DNA from: Roseovarius sp. W115
GTDB taxonomy: Bacteria; Pseudomonadota; Alphaproteobacteria; Rhodobacterales; Rhodobacteraceae
NCBI RefSeq assembly: GCF_032842945.2
Contig: NZ_CP146606.1
Span: forward strand, 2,174,501-2,238,500
DNA length: 64,000 bases
Direction: 5' to 3'
Within the stretch, counting starts at the first letter, position 1; every line of letters begins with the position of its first letter. Shown here piece by piece: positions 16,247 to 26,492 of the stretch. Below the pieces are notes generated by a model. It did not search any database. It was given only the letters and a program-made list of their open reading frames with translations, and was not told the origin of the DNA. The translations under genes and the position numbers were made by a program.

Positions 16247-16762
16247 ATGGAAACAGTAACGGACGACCCGATGTACCACGCCCTGAAGTTGAGAAACGTT
16301 GGTCTGCTCTTTGCAGCGTTTTGTGTTTTGGCGTCATGCAGCGTCTTTCGTGGTGCGAAATTGGATCCTGACGCGTTTACAGTCTCAACAGGACGAGAGT
16401 CGTCAGTTGGCTCACAAACAGGTGGCTCCAGTTTGTTTGACGCGTTCCGCGGTGATGGATCCGCCGGGATTAAGGTGAACAGGTTCCTGTGGACCGCGTC
16501 TTTGGAGGTTCTTGACTTCTTGCCGGTGCAAAATGCTGATCCCTTTACCGGAGTTATCTCCACCGGATTTGGTACACCACCAGGTGGGGGACGTGCCTAT
16601 CGCGCGACCGTTTTGATCAGTGATCCAGCGCTGGATGCGCGATCGTTGAATGTCGCTTTGCAAAGCCGAGGTGGCCCTGTTTCGGCAGAGACGCAAAGGG
16701 CTGTGGAAGATGCGATTCTGACGAGGGCGCGCCAGTTGCGTCAACAAGCCGGGCGTTTCTGA
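16247..16762 (+). CDS. DUF3576 family lipoprotein
   Basis: The function of this family is unknown; in Rhodobacteraceae it usually sits near leuS-lptE-holA, as here. The 171-residue product has a lipoprotein signal with the lipobox VLASC (Cys about 31) and the family core VNRFLWTASLEVLDFLPVQN followed by ADPFTGVIST. ATG 16247 gives a long N-terminus; ATG 16271 (MYHALKLRNVG) would give a more typical signal peptide and may be the true start. A glycosyltransferase gene on the other strand intervenes before leuS. Confidence 0.85.
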   Translation: METVTDDPMYHALKLRNVGLLFAAFCVLASCSVFRGAKLDPDAFTVSTGRESSVGSQTGGSSLFDAFRGDGSAGIKVNRFLWTASLEVLDFLPVQNADPFTGVISTGFGTPPGGGRAYRATVLISDPALDARSLNVALQSRGGPVSAETQRAVEDAILTRARQLRQQAGRF

Positions 16763-16772
16763 TCCCAGGTGC

Positions 16773-18020
16773 CTATAACGTCATTCCGTTCATAACCTTT
16801 GACAACCACTGCATCTGTTTTGGCAGGCACACAGAATTCAGATCATAGGTTTCTTTAATCGTTTTGCGTGCGTTTCGACCCAGTCTTGCACGCTCTGTTT
16901 TATCCTCCAGCAAACTGCAGATTTCTTCCAACAGAACCTCTTGATCAAAAAAGTCGATCAAGCGCCCGTCTTGTCCATGACGGATGACTTCGCGTACGGG
17001 CGCGGTGTCGCTTGCCACGATTGCCGCTTCGCAGGACATCGCCTCTAGCACGCTCCAGCTCAGCACGAAGGGGTAAGTCAGGTAAACATGCACCCGTGAG
17101 ATTTGCAGAAGAGACAGGAACTGGTCGTAAGGCAAACGTCCGAGGAAATGCACGCGTGTCCAATCGTGGTCTGATATTTCAGGGCGGACCTCGCTTATGA
17201 ACACCTGTTTCCAGCTTTTGTCGTTTGGGGGCGTGATGCCATAGCTGACCTCATCGCCGCCTACGATCAGGATCTGTGCTTTGGGGCGTTCTTTGAGCAA
17301 GCGCGGCAGAGCGCGCATGAACCGGTGATAGCCGCGCATGGGCTCCAGGTTGCGGTTCACAAAGGTGATAACCTCGTCAGAGCGCGTCAGCGTATCGCGG
17401 CCATTTACCCTCAGGCTGGCATTTGCATTGGGGCGCGCCTGTGTCGTGTCGATACCATCATGGCATATGGTGATCTTTCCCCGAAACTCGGCCGGGAATG
17501 TGTCGGCCTGGAACCTGGTGGGGCTGAGGCCTGCGTCGGCATGTGCAAAATGCAAATGATTGTTGAGGTTCTTGAGGCGAATGCGCAGGGTCTGCAGGTC
17601 TGAGTCTTGCCTGGCGAACTCAGGGTCAAAATCAAGATGTTCTTCGCCGGTGAGGTAGTAGAGTTCACAATAAAGCGCCATTCGCGCTGTGGGCCAAACA
17701 TCCTTGAGGAACATTGCTTCTCCCCAGCCGGGATGTGCCAGGATGAGATCAGGAGTGAAACCGGAATCACGTAATGTGCGTGCGGCTTTAAAACAGGCTT
17801 CAGCCCGGGTGACTTTGGTGTCGAGATCCACCAGCCATGGATGCAGGTTTTGGCCTGTCCGCTTTAGCAGGGCATAGGGCAGGACACGTACACCTTGCCA
17901 GTTTGTGGGCTTTGTGACCTTCAGGGCGAGCGCAGAGCAGTCATGTCCGCGTGCTGCAAGCATGGGAGCGAGATGTTTGTACTGACCTGGAAAGTTTTGA
18001 TGGATGAACAGGATTTTCAT
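16773..18020 (-). CDS. Group 1 / family 4-type glycosyltransferase
   Basis: The 415-residue product probably transfers a sugar from a nucleotide donor to a surface glycan. It starts MKILFIHQNFPGQYKHLAPM (ATG 18020) and has a GT-B layout: N-terminal acceptor domain with PDLILAHPGWGE, then a C-terminal donor domain with NRNLEPMRGYHRFMRALPRL, ILIVGGDEVSYG, VHFLGRLPYDQFLSLL and the nucleotide-binding region LSWSVLEAMSCEAAIVASDT. Its stop is 10 bases from the convergent DUF3576 stop. No adjacent polysaccharide genes indicate the acceptor. Confidence 0.85.
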   Translation of the reverse strand: MKILFIHQNFPGQYKHLAPMLAARGHDCSALALKVTKPTNWQGVRVLPYALLKRTGQNLHPWLVDLDTKVTRAEACFKAARTLRDSGFTPDLILAHPGWGEAMFLKDVWPTARMALYCELYYLTGEEHLDFDPEFARQDSDLQTLRIRLKNLNNHLHFAHADAGLSPTRFQADTFPAEFRGKITICHDGIDTTQARPNANASLRVNGRDTLTRSDEVITFVNRNLEPMRGYHRFMRALPRLLKERPKAQILIVGGDEVSYGITPPNDKSWKQVFISEVRPEISDHDWTRVHFLGRLPYDQFLSLLQISRVHVYLTYPFVLSWSVLEAMSCEAAIVASDTAPVREVIRHGQDGRLIDFFDQEVLLEEICSLLEDKTERARLGRNARKTIKETYDLNSVCLPKQMQWLSKVMNGMTL

Positions 18021-18250
18021 TGAAACAAAACCTGTGCTTAACCGATACAAGCTGACAAGGGGCAATATCTGAATGATACCGCATGAGCGCTTTATGACCT
18101 GTGATAGCTTGAACCTCCGTTAATTCATCACAATGCGCCTGTTCTATGGCGCGCGCGGATGTGCCCTGTTTTTACCGCTCAGCACTGGACCCTGCGCGCC
18201 CTTGGGCCTATCACGTTTCGGAGTTTGAAACGAAGAGGTCAGGTCCGGTT

Positions 18251-20926
18251 ATGTCGCGTTATTCAGCCGCCGAGATCGAGAAGAATTGGCAAGAGGCCTG
18301 GGATAAGGCCGGTATCTTTCGTGCGCAGCGGTCGAAGGACAAGCCAAAGTATTACGTGCTTGAGATGTTTCCCTATCCCTCAGGGCGCATTCATATGGGG
18401 CATGTGCGCAATTATACATTGGGCGATGTGATTGCGCGTTACAAACGCGCGACCGGGCACAACGTGTTGCACCCCTTTGGTTTCGATGCATTTGGATTGG
18501 CTGCTGAGAACGCCGCGATGGATCGGGGTATTCATCCCAATGATTGGACCTATGCCAACATCGCCGACATGGTTGAACAAATGAAACCGTTGGGGTCTTC
18601 GCTCGACTGGGAGCGGATGTTTAACACATGCGATGTCGAATACTATGGGCAACAACAGGCTTTGTTCCTCGATTTCCTCGAAAAAGGGCTGGTTTATCGC
18701 AAGAACGCGGTGGTGAATTGGGATCCGGTCGACATGACCGTTCTGGCCAATGAGCAGGTGATTGATGGCAAGGGCTGGCGGTCGGGCGCGGATGTGGAAA
18801 AGCGCGAGCTGACGCAGTGGTTCTTCAAGATCTCTGATTTCTCGGAAGAGTTGCTGGAGGCGTTGGATACGCTGGAGGATTGGCCCGCCAAAGTACGGCT
18901 GATGCAGGAAAACTGGATCGGCAAGTCGCGGGGGATTGAGATCCCGTTTGAGCGCACGGATGGCGGTGATGCGATTGTGTGCTACTCAACCCGGCCTGAC
19001 ACGATGCGCGGCGCAAGTTTCATTGCGATTTCGCCGGAACATCCGCTGTCGCGGGAATTGGCAGAGAGCAACGCCGAGCTGGCCGCGTTCATTGCCGAGA
19101 CGCGCAAGATGGACACCACTGAGGCCGCGATGGAGAAGGCCGAAAAGAAGGGTCTTGATACCGGGATAACGGTCAAGCATCCGGTTTATCCGGATCGCGA
19201 CTTGCCGGTTTGGGTCGGCAACTTCGTGTTGATGGATTACGGGACCGGGGCGGTCTTTGGCTGTCCGGCGCATGACCAGCGCGATCTGGATTTTGCCCGG
19301 AAATACGACCTTGATGTGCGCAATGCGTTTTATATGCCGGGGCAGGAGGTCGAGGTCGAGAACGAGGCGCTTGTACCCGCCAAGACAGAACAAGTTGTGT
19401 TCATCGACCATTTTGCCGGTATCGCGGACTGCACGAGCCAAGAGGGCATTGATGCCACGATAGACTGGTTCGAAGCCAAGGGGCTTGGCACGGGCCAGGT
19501 CAAGTACCGCCTGCGGGATTGGGGACTGTCCCGCCAACGCTATTGGGGGTGCCCCATTCCGGTGGTGCATTGTGACGCTTGTGGCGTGGTGCCGGAGAAG
19601 AAAGAGAATCTGCCGGTGGAGCTGCCCTATGACGAGGATGGCGCGCCGATTGATTTCTCTATCCCCGGCAATCCGCTCGACCGGCATCCAAGCTGGCGGA
19701 ACTGTACTTGTCCCGCTTGTGGCAAACCTGCGCAGCGTGAGACTGACACGATGGACACGTTTGTGGACAGCTCATGGTATTTCGCGCGGTTCACGGCGCC
19801 GCACGCAAAGGCGCCGACCGACATGGCCGAGGCCGAGTACTGGATGAATGTGGACCAGTATATCGGCGGGATTGAGCATGCGATCCTGCATCTGCTCTAT
19901 AGCCGGTTCTTTGCCCGCGCGATGCAGATTTGCGGGCATTTGCCAGAAAAGGCGATTGAGCCGTTTGATGCGCTCTTCACCCAAGGTATGGTGACGCATG
20001 AGATTTATCAGACGCGTGATGGCAATGGGCGACCTGTCTATCACCTGCCAGAGGATGTCGAGTTACGCGAAGGAAAAGCCTTTCTGAGGCGAGAATTGAG
20101 AGATGAATCTGGCAATATTTTATTTGACTCGATTGGGCAGTCTTTGACTGCTTCTGAGGTCGAGATCATCCCCTCCGCCAAAATGTCCAAGTCCAAGAAA
20201 AACGTCGTTGACCCGGTCAACATCATTGAGGCGTTCGGCGCCGATACCGCGCGGTGGTTCGTGCTTTCTGACTCGCCTCCCGAGCGGGATGTTGAGTGGA
20301 CCGCCGCAGGGGCGGAGGCCGCGCATAAATTCCTGGGCCGGGTCTGGCGCAAGGCCTATGAGCTGTCGCAGATGAAGGCGGACGGGGTGGCGGACCTTGA
20401 TCAGTCACTGCAGGAGATCATGGACAGCTATCAGCTTGGGATCAACGCGCTGGATGACGAGTTGATGCGCGCGATGCACAAGACGATTGATGAAGTGACC
20501 AAGGGTGTTGAGAGTTTTGGCTTCAACGCGGCGATCGCCAAGATCTATGGTTTCTTCAACCAGCTCAGCAAAAGCAAGGCCGCAGCCTCGGTGCAGTGGC
20601 AGGCCATGCAGGTTCTCGCACAGCTTATGTCGCCCATGACCCCGCATCTGAGCGAGGAAATCTGGTCCATGCTTGGTGGGGACGGGCTGGTTGCGCAGGC
20701 GCCGTGGCCACAGGTTGACGAAAGCATGCTGGTGGAAGACACCGTGACCCTGCCCATTCAGGTCAACGGCAAGCGCCGGGCTGAAATCAGCGTGCCCAAG
20801 GATATGGACAAGGCAGAGGTTGAAAAAATTGTTCTGACGCAGGATGCTGTCATTCGAGCGCTGGAAGGGGCCACGCCCAAGAAGGTCATTGTTGTTCCGG
20901 GACGGATCGTGAATGTCGTCATATAG
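18251..20926 (+). CDS. leuS: Leucyl-tRNA synthetase
   Basis: This enzyme charges tRNA-Leu and proof-reads with a CP1 editing domain. The 891-residue class I synthetase has HMGH at residues 48-51, editing-domain signatures such as [20 protein letters not shown], and the KMSKS loop in [20 protein letters not shown] 18251 is used ([13 protein letters not shown]); an in-frame upstream extension from 18146 is not family-like. About 20 residues just before the KMSKS region (near 605-635, encoded around 20062-20160) look inserted relative to relatives I can recall and are locally more AT-rich. The 3' end overlaps lptE by 14 bases, suggesting a leuS-lptE-holA operon. Confidence 0.97.
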   Translation: MSRYSAAEIEKNWQEAWDKAGIFRAQRSKDKPKYYVLEMFPYPSGRIHMGHVRNYTLGDVIARYKRATGHNVLHPFGFDAFGLAAENAAMDRGIHPNDWTYANIADMVEQMKPLGSSLDWERMFNTCDVEYYGQQQALFLDFLEKGLVYRKNAVVNWDPVDMTVLANEQVIDGKGWRSGADVEKRELTQWFFKISDFSEELLEALDTLEDWPAKVRLMQENWIGKSRGIEIPFERTDGGDAIVCYSTRPDTMRGASFIAISPEHPLSRELAESNAELAAFIAETRKMDTTEAAMEKAEKKGLDTGITVKHPVYPDRDLPVWVGNFVLMDYGTGAVFGCPAHDQRDLDFARKYDLDVRNAFYMPGQEVEVENEALVPAKTEQVVFIDHFAGIADCTSQEGIDATIDWFEAKGLGTGQVKYRLRDWGLSRQRYWGCPIPVVHCDACGVVPEKKENLPVELPYDEDGAPIDFSIPGNPLDRHPSWRNCTCPACGKPAQRETDTMDTFVDSSWYFARFTAPHAKAPTDMAEAEYWMNVDQYIGGIEHAILHLLYSRFFARAMQICGHLPEKAIEPFDALFTQGMVTHEIYQTRDGNGRPVYHLPEDVELREGKAFLRRELRDESGNILFDSIGQSLTASEVEIIPSAKMSKSKKNVVDPVNIIEAFGADTARWFVLSDSPPERDVEWTAAGAEAAHKFLGRVWRKAYELSQMKADGVADLDQSLQEIMDSYQLGINALDDELMRAMHKTIDEVTKGVESFGFNAAIAKIYGFFNQLSKSKAAASVQWQAMQVLAQLMSPMTPHLSEEIWSMLGGDGLVAQAPWPQVDESMLVEDTVTLPIQVNGKRRAEISVPKDMDKAEVEKIVLTQDAVIRALEGATPKKVIVVPGRIVNVVI

Positions 20927-21403
20927 CCGCCGCTTCATCCTATGTGCCATGCCTGCCGCGTTGGCCGGGTGTGGATTTTCACCCGCCTTTGCGCCGGGGG
21001 TGCGGCCACACGGCTTCAGAACAACATTCTGCTGGATGAACCGAAAGGGCGTGAGGGCTTTCTCTTTAACCGCCATTTTGAAGATCGTCTGGGGCGCGGG
21101 GTGCAGGGAAAGTATGGCCTGAGCTATTCGATCACCTTGGATGAAGATGCCATTGCGATCGCCGAGGATAACGTAATTACGCGCTTTAACCTATTGGGAA
21201 GCGTGAAGTATGCGCTGCGCGATATGCAGAGCAAAGCGGTGCTTGTCTCGGGCCAGGTCGACAATTTTACATCCTACTCCGCATCCGGGACGACCGTTGC
21301 GACCCAGGCCGCACAGCGCGATGCCGAGGCGCGGCTGATGGTTATTCTGGCCGATCAGATCATCAACAAGCTGACCGCCGAGGCGGGCAAACTTCCGGCA
21401 TGA
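20913..21403 (+). pseudogene. lptE: LPS-assembly lipoprotein LptE, frameshifted at a G5 run
   Basis: LptE plugs the LptD barrel that inserts lipopolysaccharide into the outer membrane and is normally essential. The first frame (from ATG 20913) gives a lipoprotein signal FILCAMPAALAGCGFSPAFA with lipobox LAGC. The second frame gives the mature domain: RLQNNILLDEPKG, FEDRLGR, YGLSYSITLDEDAIAI, then SGQVDNFTSYSASGTTVAT and ILADQIINKL. They join as one 163-residue protein if the GGGGG run at 20996-21000 had one more G (PGGAATRLQ). Position between leuS and holA is typical. Since the gene should be essential, an undercalled homopolymer is a strong alternative to true loss. Confidence 0.85.
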
Positions 21404-22425
21404 AGTTAAGCCCGCGTGACGCGCCTGCCTATTTTGCCCGGCCTGATCCCGACAAAACCGGCTTGCTGATTTACGGTAATGACAGCATGCGGGTGGCTTT
21501 GCGGCGGCAAGAGGTGATCGCCGCTCTGATTGGCCCCGAAGGCGAAGAGGAAATGCGGCTGACGCGCATTCCTGCTTCAGAGCTGCGCAAGGATCCCGCG
21601 ATGCTCAATGACGCGATCAAGGCGCAGGGGTTTTTCCCTGGGCCGCGCGTGGCTTTTGTTGAAGAGGCCAATGACACGGTGGCGCAGATCGTGACAGATG
21701 TGCTTGGGGATTGGCAGCCGGGTGATGCGCAAGTGGTCGTGACGGCGGGCAGTCTCAAGCCTACGTCCAAGCTGCGTAAGCTTTTTGAGGGGCACAAGTC
21801 TGCCTATGCCGCGGCGATTTACGACGATCCTCCCAGCCGGGCGGAGATTGAGGCGACGCTGGCAAAGTCAGGGTTGAAGGATGTCTCGGGCGAGGCAATG
21901 CGCGATCTGACGGCTTTGGCGCAAGAGCTTGATCCCGGGGATTTTCGGCAGACAGTAGAAAAGCTGGCGCTCTACAAGCTGAGCGATACAGCGCCGGTGT
22001 CGTCCGAGGACATCATTGCCTGTGCGCCTGCATCCACGGAGGCGGATCTGGACGATGTGATCCATATCGTGGCCGAGGCGCGTTCTGGTGAGATTGCGCC
22101 CGTCATGAAGCGTCTGCGCGCGCAGGGAGTGCAGCCTGTGGGGCTTTGCATGGCGGCGATGCGGCATTTTCGGACGCTCTACGCGGCGGCCTCTGATCCG
22201 GGAGGACCGTCGCAGGGGATTTCCAAAGTGCGCCCGCCTGTGTTCGGACCACGCCGGGACCGTATGCAGCGACAGGCGTCCAGTTGGGGGGCGGCCAAGC
22301 TGGAGGATGCGCTGGGGCTTTTGACCGATACGGATCTGCGGTTGCGTTCGGCAGGGCAAACCGCGCCGGATATGGCACTTGTTGAACGGGCCTTGGTCAG
22401 ACTGGCCAACCTGGCGAGGCGGTAG
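21400..22425 (+). CDS. holA: DNA polymerase III subunit delta
   Basis: Delta opens the beta sliding clamp within the clamp loader. The 341-residue product begins MKLSPRDAPAYFARPDPDKT, has the GLLIYGNDSMRVALRR segment of the degenerate AAA+ fold, QAQVVVTAGSLKPTSKLRK-like strand/helix elements in domain I, and the C-terminal collar region ending ALVRLANLARR. Its ATG overlaps the lptE stop (ATGA), implying translational coupling in leuS-lptE-holA. It ends 3 bases from the convergent GFA gene. Confidence 0.93.
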   Translation: MKLSPRDAPAYFARPDPDKTGLLIYGNDSMRVALRRQEVIAALIGPEGEEEMRLTRIPASELRKDPAMLNDAIKAQGFFPGPRVAFVEEANDTVAQIVTDVLGDWQPGDAQVVVTAGSLKPTSKLRKLFEGHKSAYAAAIYDDPPSRAEIEATLAKSGLKDVSGEAMRDLTALAQELDPGDFRQTVEKLALYKLSDTAPVSSEDIIACAPASTEADLDDVIHIVAEARSGEIAPVMKRLRAQGVQPVGLCMAAMRHFRTLYAAASDPGGPSQGISKVRPPVFGPRRDRMQRQASSWGAAKLEDALGLLTDTDLRLRSAGQTAPDMALVERALVRLANLARR

Positions 22426-22428
22426 CGG

Positions 22429-22857
22429 TCACTCAGGCGGAGCGTACATCGCAAAGACCTCGGCCCCGGTCATTTTCTTGGTGTCTCCGGCAAAGGCGTA
22501 GCCATCTGGTTTTTCATCGACGAAAATTTCTTCGGTCATGATGATGCCGTCGGGCTTGTCGAGCAATCCCAACCCGATATGCATGTCGCCTTTGATCGGT
22601 CCATCCATCGTGACCCGGTAAAACAGGTTCGTTCCGCAAATATTGCAAAAACAGCGTTCTGCCCATTCTGATGACGTGAAGGCGGTGATGTTGTCTTCGC
22701 CTTTGATCTTCGCCTCACCAGCTTTGACATTTAGCCCCAAGAAAACACCGCCTGACCACTTTCGACACATTGAGCAGTGACAGGCGCCCGTTGATTTTGG
22801 CGTCTGGGACAATTCGATTTCAACTGCGCCACAAAGGCAGCGTCCGGTGCATGGCAT
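22429..22857 (-). CDS. GFA-family zinc-binding protein
   Basis: The family is named after glutathione-dependent formaldehyde-activating enzyme; most members have no proven activity. The 142-residue product carries the zinc cysteines in order: GRCLCGAVEIE near residue 7, CHCSMCRKWSGG near residue 26, and CFCNICGTNLFY near residue 68. These two zinc sites are complete. The gene is monocistronic as far as can be seen, convergent with holA and divergent from a GST gene, which weakly suggests a thiol-related role. Confidence 0.85.
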   Translation of the reverse strand: MPCTGRCLCGAVEIELSQTPKSTGACHCSMCRKWSGGVFLGLNVKAGEAKIKGEDNITAFTSSEWAERCFCNICGTNLFYRVTMDGPIKGDMHIGLGLLDKPDGIIMTEEIFVDEKPDGYAFAGDTKKMTGAEVFAMYAPPE

Positions 22858-22998
22858 GTCGTTTCCCTTCTGTCGGATCGGTTTGATTTTAGCTTATCTT
22901 AGATTGTTGACATGAATTGTCAGTATTGCTGTCTTTGCCCTTGCCATTTTTGGCCGGGCACCGGAACGTGGGATGTCAGGTCAGAGCAGGAGCAGATC

Positions 22999-23586
22999 AT
23001 GTATGAGGTCTTCGGAAGTCGGGGCAGCCGGGCTATTCGGGTGTTGTGGATGCTGGAAGAAATCGGTGTGCCTTACAGCCACGTTGCCGCAAAACCGCGC
23101 AGCCCTGAGGCGCTGGCCAACAACCCCTCCGGCAAAGTCCCAAGCATGCGTGATGGCGATGTTGTGCTAACGGACTCCGCCGCGATCCTGACCTATCTGG
23201 CGGACAAGCACGGCGCTTTCACGCACCCTGCCGGAACGCCAGAGCGTGGTTTGCAAGACTGCCTTTTGCATCAAGTGTTGGATGAGATTGACAGCACTCT
23301 CTGGATGGCGGCGCGGCACAGTTTCGTGCTTCCTGAAGAGCGGCGTGTTCCAGCGGTGAAGGATACGCTGAAGTGGGAATACGACCGCAACATCGCGCGG
23401 ATTTCTGATCGGTTAGCAGGACCTTTCCTTATGGGCGAGACCATGACCGTGCCGGATATCGTTTTAACGCATTGTCTCGGCTGGGCGGATCGGGCTGGTT
23501 TTGAAAGATCGGGGGACGCGCTGGAGGCATACAGGGCGCGTATGGAAGCGCGGGATGCGTTTCAAAAAGTAGTCACATTGCCGTAA
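22999..23586 (+). CDS. Glutathione S-transferase family protein
   Basis: The 195-residue product has a thioredoxin-like N-domain beginning MYEVFGSRGSRAIRVLWMLE, the glutathione-contact segment NPSGKVPSMRDGD and VLTDSAAILTYLADKHG (the conserved S-A-I segment), then an all-helical C-domain with VPDIVLTHCLGWADRAGF. The start at ATG 22999 fits the N-terminal strand; an in-frame extension from 22912 is Cys-rich and not family-like. The substrate is unknown. A short secreted-protein gene follows 88 bases later. Confidence 0.9.
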   Translation: MYEVFGSRGSRAIRVLWMLEEIGVPYSHVAAKPRSPEALANNPSGKVPSMRDGDVVLTDSAAILTYLADKHGAFTHPAGTPERGLQDCLLHQVLDEIDSTLWMAARHSFVLPEERRVPAVKDTLKWEYDRNIARISDRLAGPFLMGETMTVPDIVLTHCLGWADRAGFERSGDALEAYRARMEARDAFQKVVTLP

Positions 23587-23674
23587 GCGCACTGCAATCC
23601 ACGCAACTGTGAAAAGACTGTGTGCCGCTGGCAGGATAGTTCAATCTCGTCCAAAATATTCGGAGGAGAAAACA

Positions 23675-23920
23675 ATGTCCTTGATCAAGTTGGTGCCCGC
23701 CGCAGCGCTCGTTTTGTCCATCTCACTGCCCGCTTCGGCCGCTGATCTCAAAATGACTGGCCCAAACGAAACCCGGGTACATATCAAGTGTGACAGTTCG
23801 AACTGTCGGGTGAAAGAAAAGACTCCTGACACCAAGTGGAGAACCGTGGAAAACACACAAGGCGGGAGTCGGAATTTTGACAAACTGAAGGCCAAGTATC
23901 AGGAGGCCGGATTCAAGTAG
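23675..23920 (+). CDS. Small secreted protein of unknown function
   Basis: I do not recognise a family. The 81-residue product has a clear signal peptide ([17 protein letters not shown], cleavage near residue 22) and a mature part of about 59 residues with two cysteines close together ([12 protein letters not shown]) that could form a disulfide or bind metal, plus a basic C-terminus. ATG 23675 is preceded by a good ribosome-binding site (GGAGGAG), which supports a real gene. Its last 8 bases overlap the convergent flavoprotein gene. Confidence 0.65.
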   Translation: MSLIKLVPAAALVLSISLPASAADLKMTGPNETRVHIKCDSSNCRVKEKTPDTKWRTVENTQGGSRNFDKLKAKYQEAGFK

Positions 23921-25087
23921 TCTTCTCGTTTGTAGCCCATTGAGCCGCCGCCAACCCCGCCCAACGGCCGGTGGCCAGACATGCTGTGATCAGATAGCCC
24001 CCTGTGGGGGCTTCCCAGTCTAGCATTTCTCCGGCGACGAATGTACCGGGACGGGTGCGCAGCATCAGGTTTTCGCCCAGCGCGTCGAAGCGCAAGCCCC
24101 CTGCGGTGGAAATCGCTTCGTCGATTGGGCGAGGGCCAGACAAGGGGATTGGCAGGGCTTTGATCATGAGGGCTATGTCGTCGGGTAGGGGACGGGCGCA
24201 TTCCATCAACAAAGCCTGCTTTGCGGGATCAAGCCGCAAGGTTTTGCGCAGGTGATTTCCCAGGCTGGCCTTGCCCCTAGGTTTTGCAAGACGCGCCTGG
24301 ATCGCCTCAAGCGGCACGTCCGGCATCAGGTCGATTGTCAAAGTGGCACCTTCTCGTAGAGCGCGCGAGAGCGCGTATATTCCCCGCCTTCGATACCGCG
24401 CTGGGACAGTATGACTTCTCCACGAGATATGTGGCCCCCTGCATCAAGGGCGATGCCCTTGAGTGGTCTGCCAAAGTGCTGGGTCATGTGGGAAGACCAG
24501 CTGATGTCAAAGCCCATATTGGCGGGTTGAAAGGGTGCGATCTGCGTGTCGTCTAAATGTCTGGCCCATGCCCCGTCCGAGCCGAGCCTTGCCCAGCTGG
24601 CCCCGCCGCACGCCAACACTGTGACATCGGCTTGCCGCGTTTGCACGCCGTCAGGCGTGTCGAACCTTAATGCACTCCCGTCCCAGCCGGTCCAGCGCCA
24701 GCGCCGTTGCAGCTTCACCCCAAGGCCCTCAAGCCTCGTCAACCAGGCGCGCAAAAGTGGCGACGCTTTCATGGACTTTGGAAAGACACGACCTGTGCTT
24801 CCTATGAACACATCTTGCCCAAGACGGGTCGCCCATTGAGCCACTTGCTCAGGTCCAAAGGCTTCTAAAGCCGGGCGCAGGTGCGGCAAGGCTTTGTCAT
24901 AGTGTTTCAGGAACCTTTCCAACGGTTCGTCTTTGGTCAGGTTCAGCCCGGATTTACCAGCCATAAGAAACTTGCGCGCGGGTGAAGGTTTGGCCTCAGC
25001 AATGGTCACTTGTACCCCTGCATGTGCCAATACATCCGCCGCCATAAGTCCAGCGGGGCCTGCTCCGACAACAACGGCGGTGGTCAT
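23913..25087 (-). pseudogene. HI0933/BaiN-like FAD flavoprotein, frameshifted at a G4 run
   Basis: These flavoproteins are predicted NAD(P)/FAD oxidoreductases of mostly unknown substrate. The 5' frame (ATG at 25087) has the dinucleotide-binding GAGPAGLMAADVLAHAG, the family motif KFLMAGKSGLNLTKDEP and VLACGGASWARLGSDG. The 3' frame continues [36 protein letters not shown] and the closing FAD motif [17 protein letters not shown]. They join into 391 residues if the C4 run at 24382-24385 (G4 on the coding strand) had one more base, giving [20 protein letters not shown]. The start overlaps the mscS-like stop (ATGA), so the two genes are coupled. Either sequence error or a genuine inactivating deletion. 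Confidence 0.85.
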
Positions 25088-26418
25088 GCGCCCGGCGGCG
25101 TTGCCTCGCCCAGGCCTTTGTGGTGCACCACCTGTTGCGGGAACGGAATCTCGATGTTGTGTTCTTTGAGCGCGTTCCAGATCGCAAAGAGCACCTGCGG
25201 CGTGAAGCGGTTCTTGCCGTCATCAATGCCGTTCACCCAGAACTCGACCGCAAACTCCACGCCGCTGTCTCCAAAGGCGCGCAACTCGCAATCGGGTTTG
25301 TCCGGCTCTTGCAGGATGAAATCGAGCTTGCTGACGGCTTTTTCGATGATGTCGGGAATGATGTTGATGTCGGTGTCATAGCTGACCGAGAAAGGGGCCT
25401 CGTACCGGTTGGCACTGCCCTGATCAGAGTAGTTGACCACGCGAGTGGTGATAAAATCCTCGTTCGGGACAACAATCCAGCGGCCATCGAAGGTCTCCAG
25501 GATCATCGCGCGGGCCGTGGTTTTCACGATTGTGCCAGACTCGCCATTGTCGAGTTCCACATAGTCACCCACCGTGGCCTGCCCTTCGAGCAGGAGGATC
25601 ACGCCCGAGATGAAGTTGGCCGCGATCTTTTGAAGGCCAAAGCCGAGGCCGACGCCAATGGCACCGCCGAGCACTGCAAGTGAAGTGAGCGAAATGCCCA
25701 GAAAATTCATCAGGATGAGAAAGGCCGCGCCAAAGATGGCAATTTCCGCCGCCTTGGCCGCGAGTTGCCGCGTGGCAGGCTGCATGTCTTCCTGGGCGTG
25801 AATGTAGCTGTGGGATTGATCATTGGACCACCGGCCCAGCCAGAACATGATGCCACCTGCAACAACGGCTTTGATCAACCACAACAGGTCGAAGGACATG
25901 TTGCCTAAGGGCACGATTGTTTCCTGAAGCCGCGTTGTCACCAGGTCCAGCACGCCAAGCGCATAAAGCGCAGCCACCGGGATCATCACGTAGCGCCCCA
26001 ACAATTTGAGGAATGGATCGCTGATGATGTCGCGCACAAGGATGCGCACGGCCAGGAAGAGGAACACGCGCTTGCCGAACGCAATCACTTCGCCCGATCC
26101 AAAAACGGAGCGCGTGACCGCTTCGCCGATGCCCGTCAAGACATAGGCTAGAAGAGGCAGCACCAAAGGCACAAAGATCAGAACGAAGCGCCGGGCGCTT
26201 GCGATGACATGGGTTTGATCGTCGGGCGGCGTCAGCAGCCGTGTCAGGGCGGGGCGAAGTTTGCGGCTGATCAGAACGGCCAGCAGATAGGCTGCGATCA
26301 AGACCGCAAATTGAGACCAAGCAGCGGGGCTCAGGAGCCACCCTTTGGCGATGTCGATGCCCTGCTGACCATATTCCATGGCCTGGGCTACAATTTCGGG
26401 CGGATTGTCCCAATCCAT
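25084..26418 (-). CDS. MscS-family mechanosensitive ion channel
   Basis: MscS-like channels release solutes on hypo-osmotic shock. The 444-residue product (start ATG 26418, MDWDNPPEIVAQAMEYG) has several transmembrane helices, then the pore helix and beta-domain signature GGAIGVGLGFGLQKIAANFI followed by SGVILLLEGQATVGDYVEL and NEDFITTRVVNYS. The cytoplasmic C-domain ends with a basic tail. A longer in-frame upstream reading to 26895 runs through the divergent HNH gene and is not used. It is the first gene of a two-gene unit with the flavoprotein. Confidence 0.92.
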   Translation of the reverse strand: MDWDNPPEIVAQAMEYGQQGIDIAKGWLLSPAAWSQFAVLIAAYLLAVLISRKLRPALTRLLTPPDDQTHVIASARRFVLIFVPLVLPLLAYVLTGIGEAVTRSVFGSGEVIAFGKRVFLFLAVRILVRDIISDPFLKLLGRYVMIPVAALYALGVLDLVTTRLQETIVPLGNMSFDLLWLIKAVVAGGIMFWLGRWSNDQSHSYIHAQEDMQPATRQLAAKAAEIAIFGAAFLILMNFLGISLTSLAVLGGAIGVGLGFGLQKIAANFISGVILLLEGQATVGDYVELDNGESGTIVKTTARAMILETFDGRWIVVPNEDFITTRVVNYSDQGSANRYEAPFSVSYDTDINIIPDIIEKAVSKLDFILQEPDKPDCELRAFGDSGVEFAVEFWVNGIDDGKNRFTPQVLFAIWNALKEHNIEIPFPQQVVHHKGLGEATPPGA

Positions 26419-26492
26419 GACGCACCCCTTGTCAATCTTCAAACTCCCGCCACCCTCTTGCCTGACCGGGAAAGGTGGATCAAGGAAAAGAC

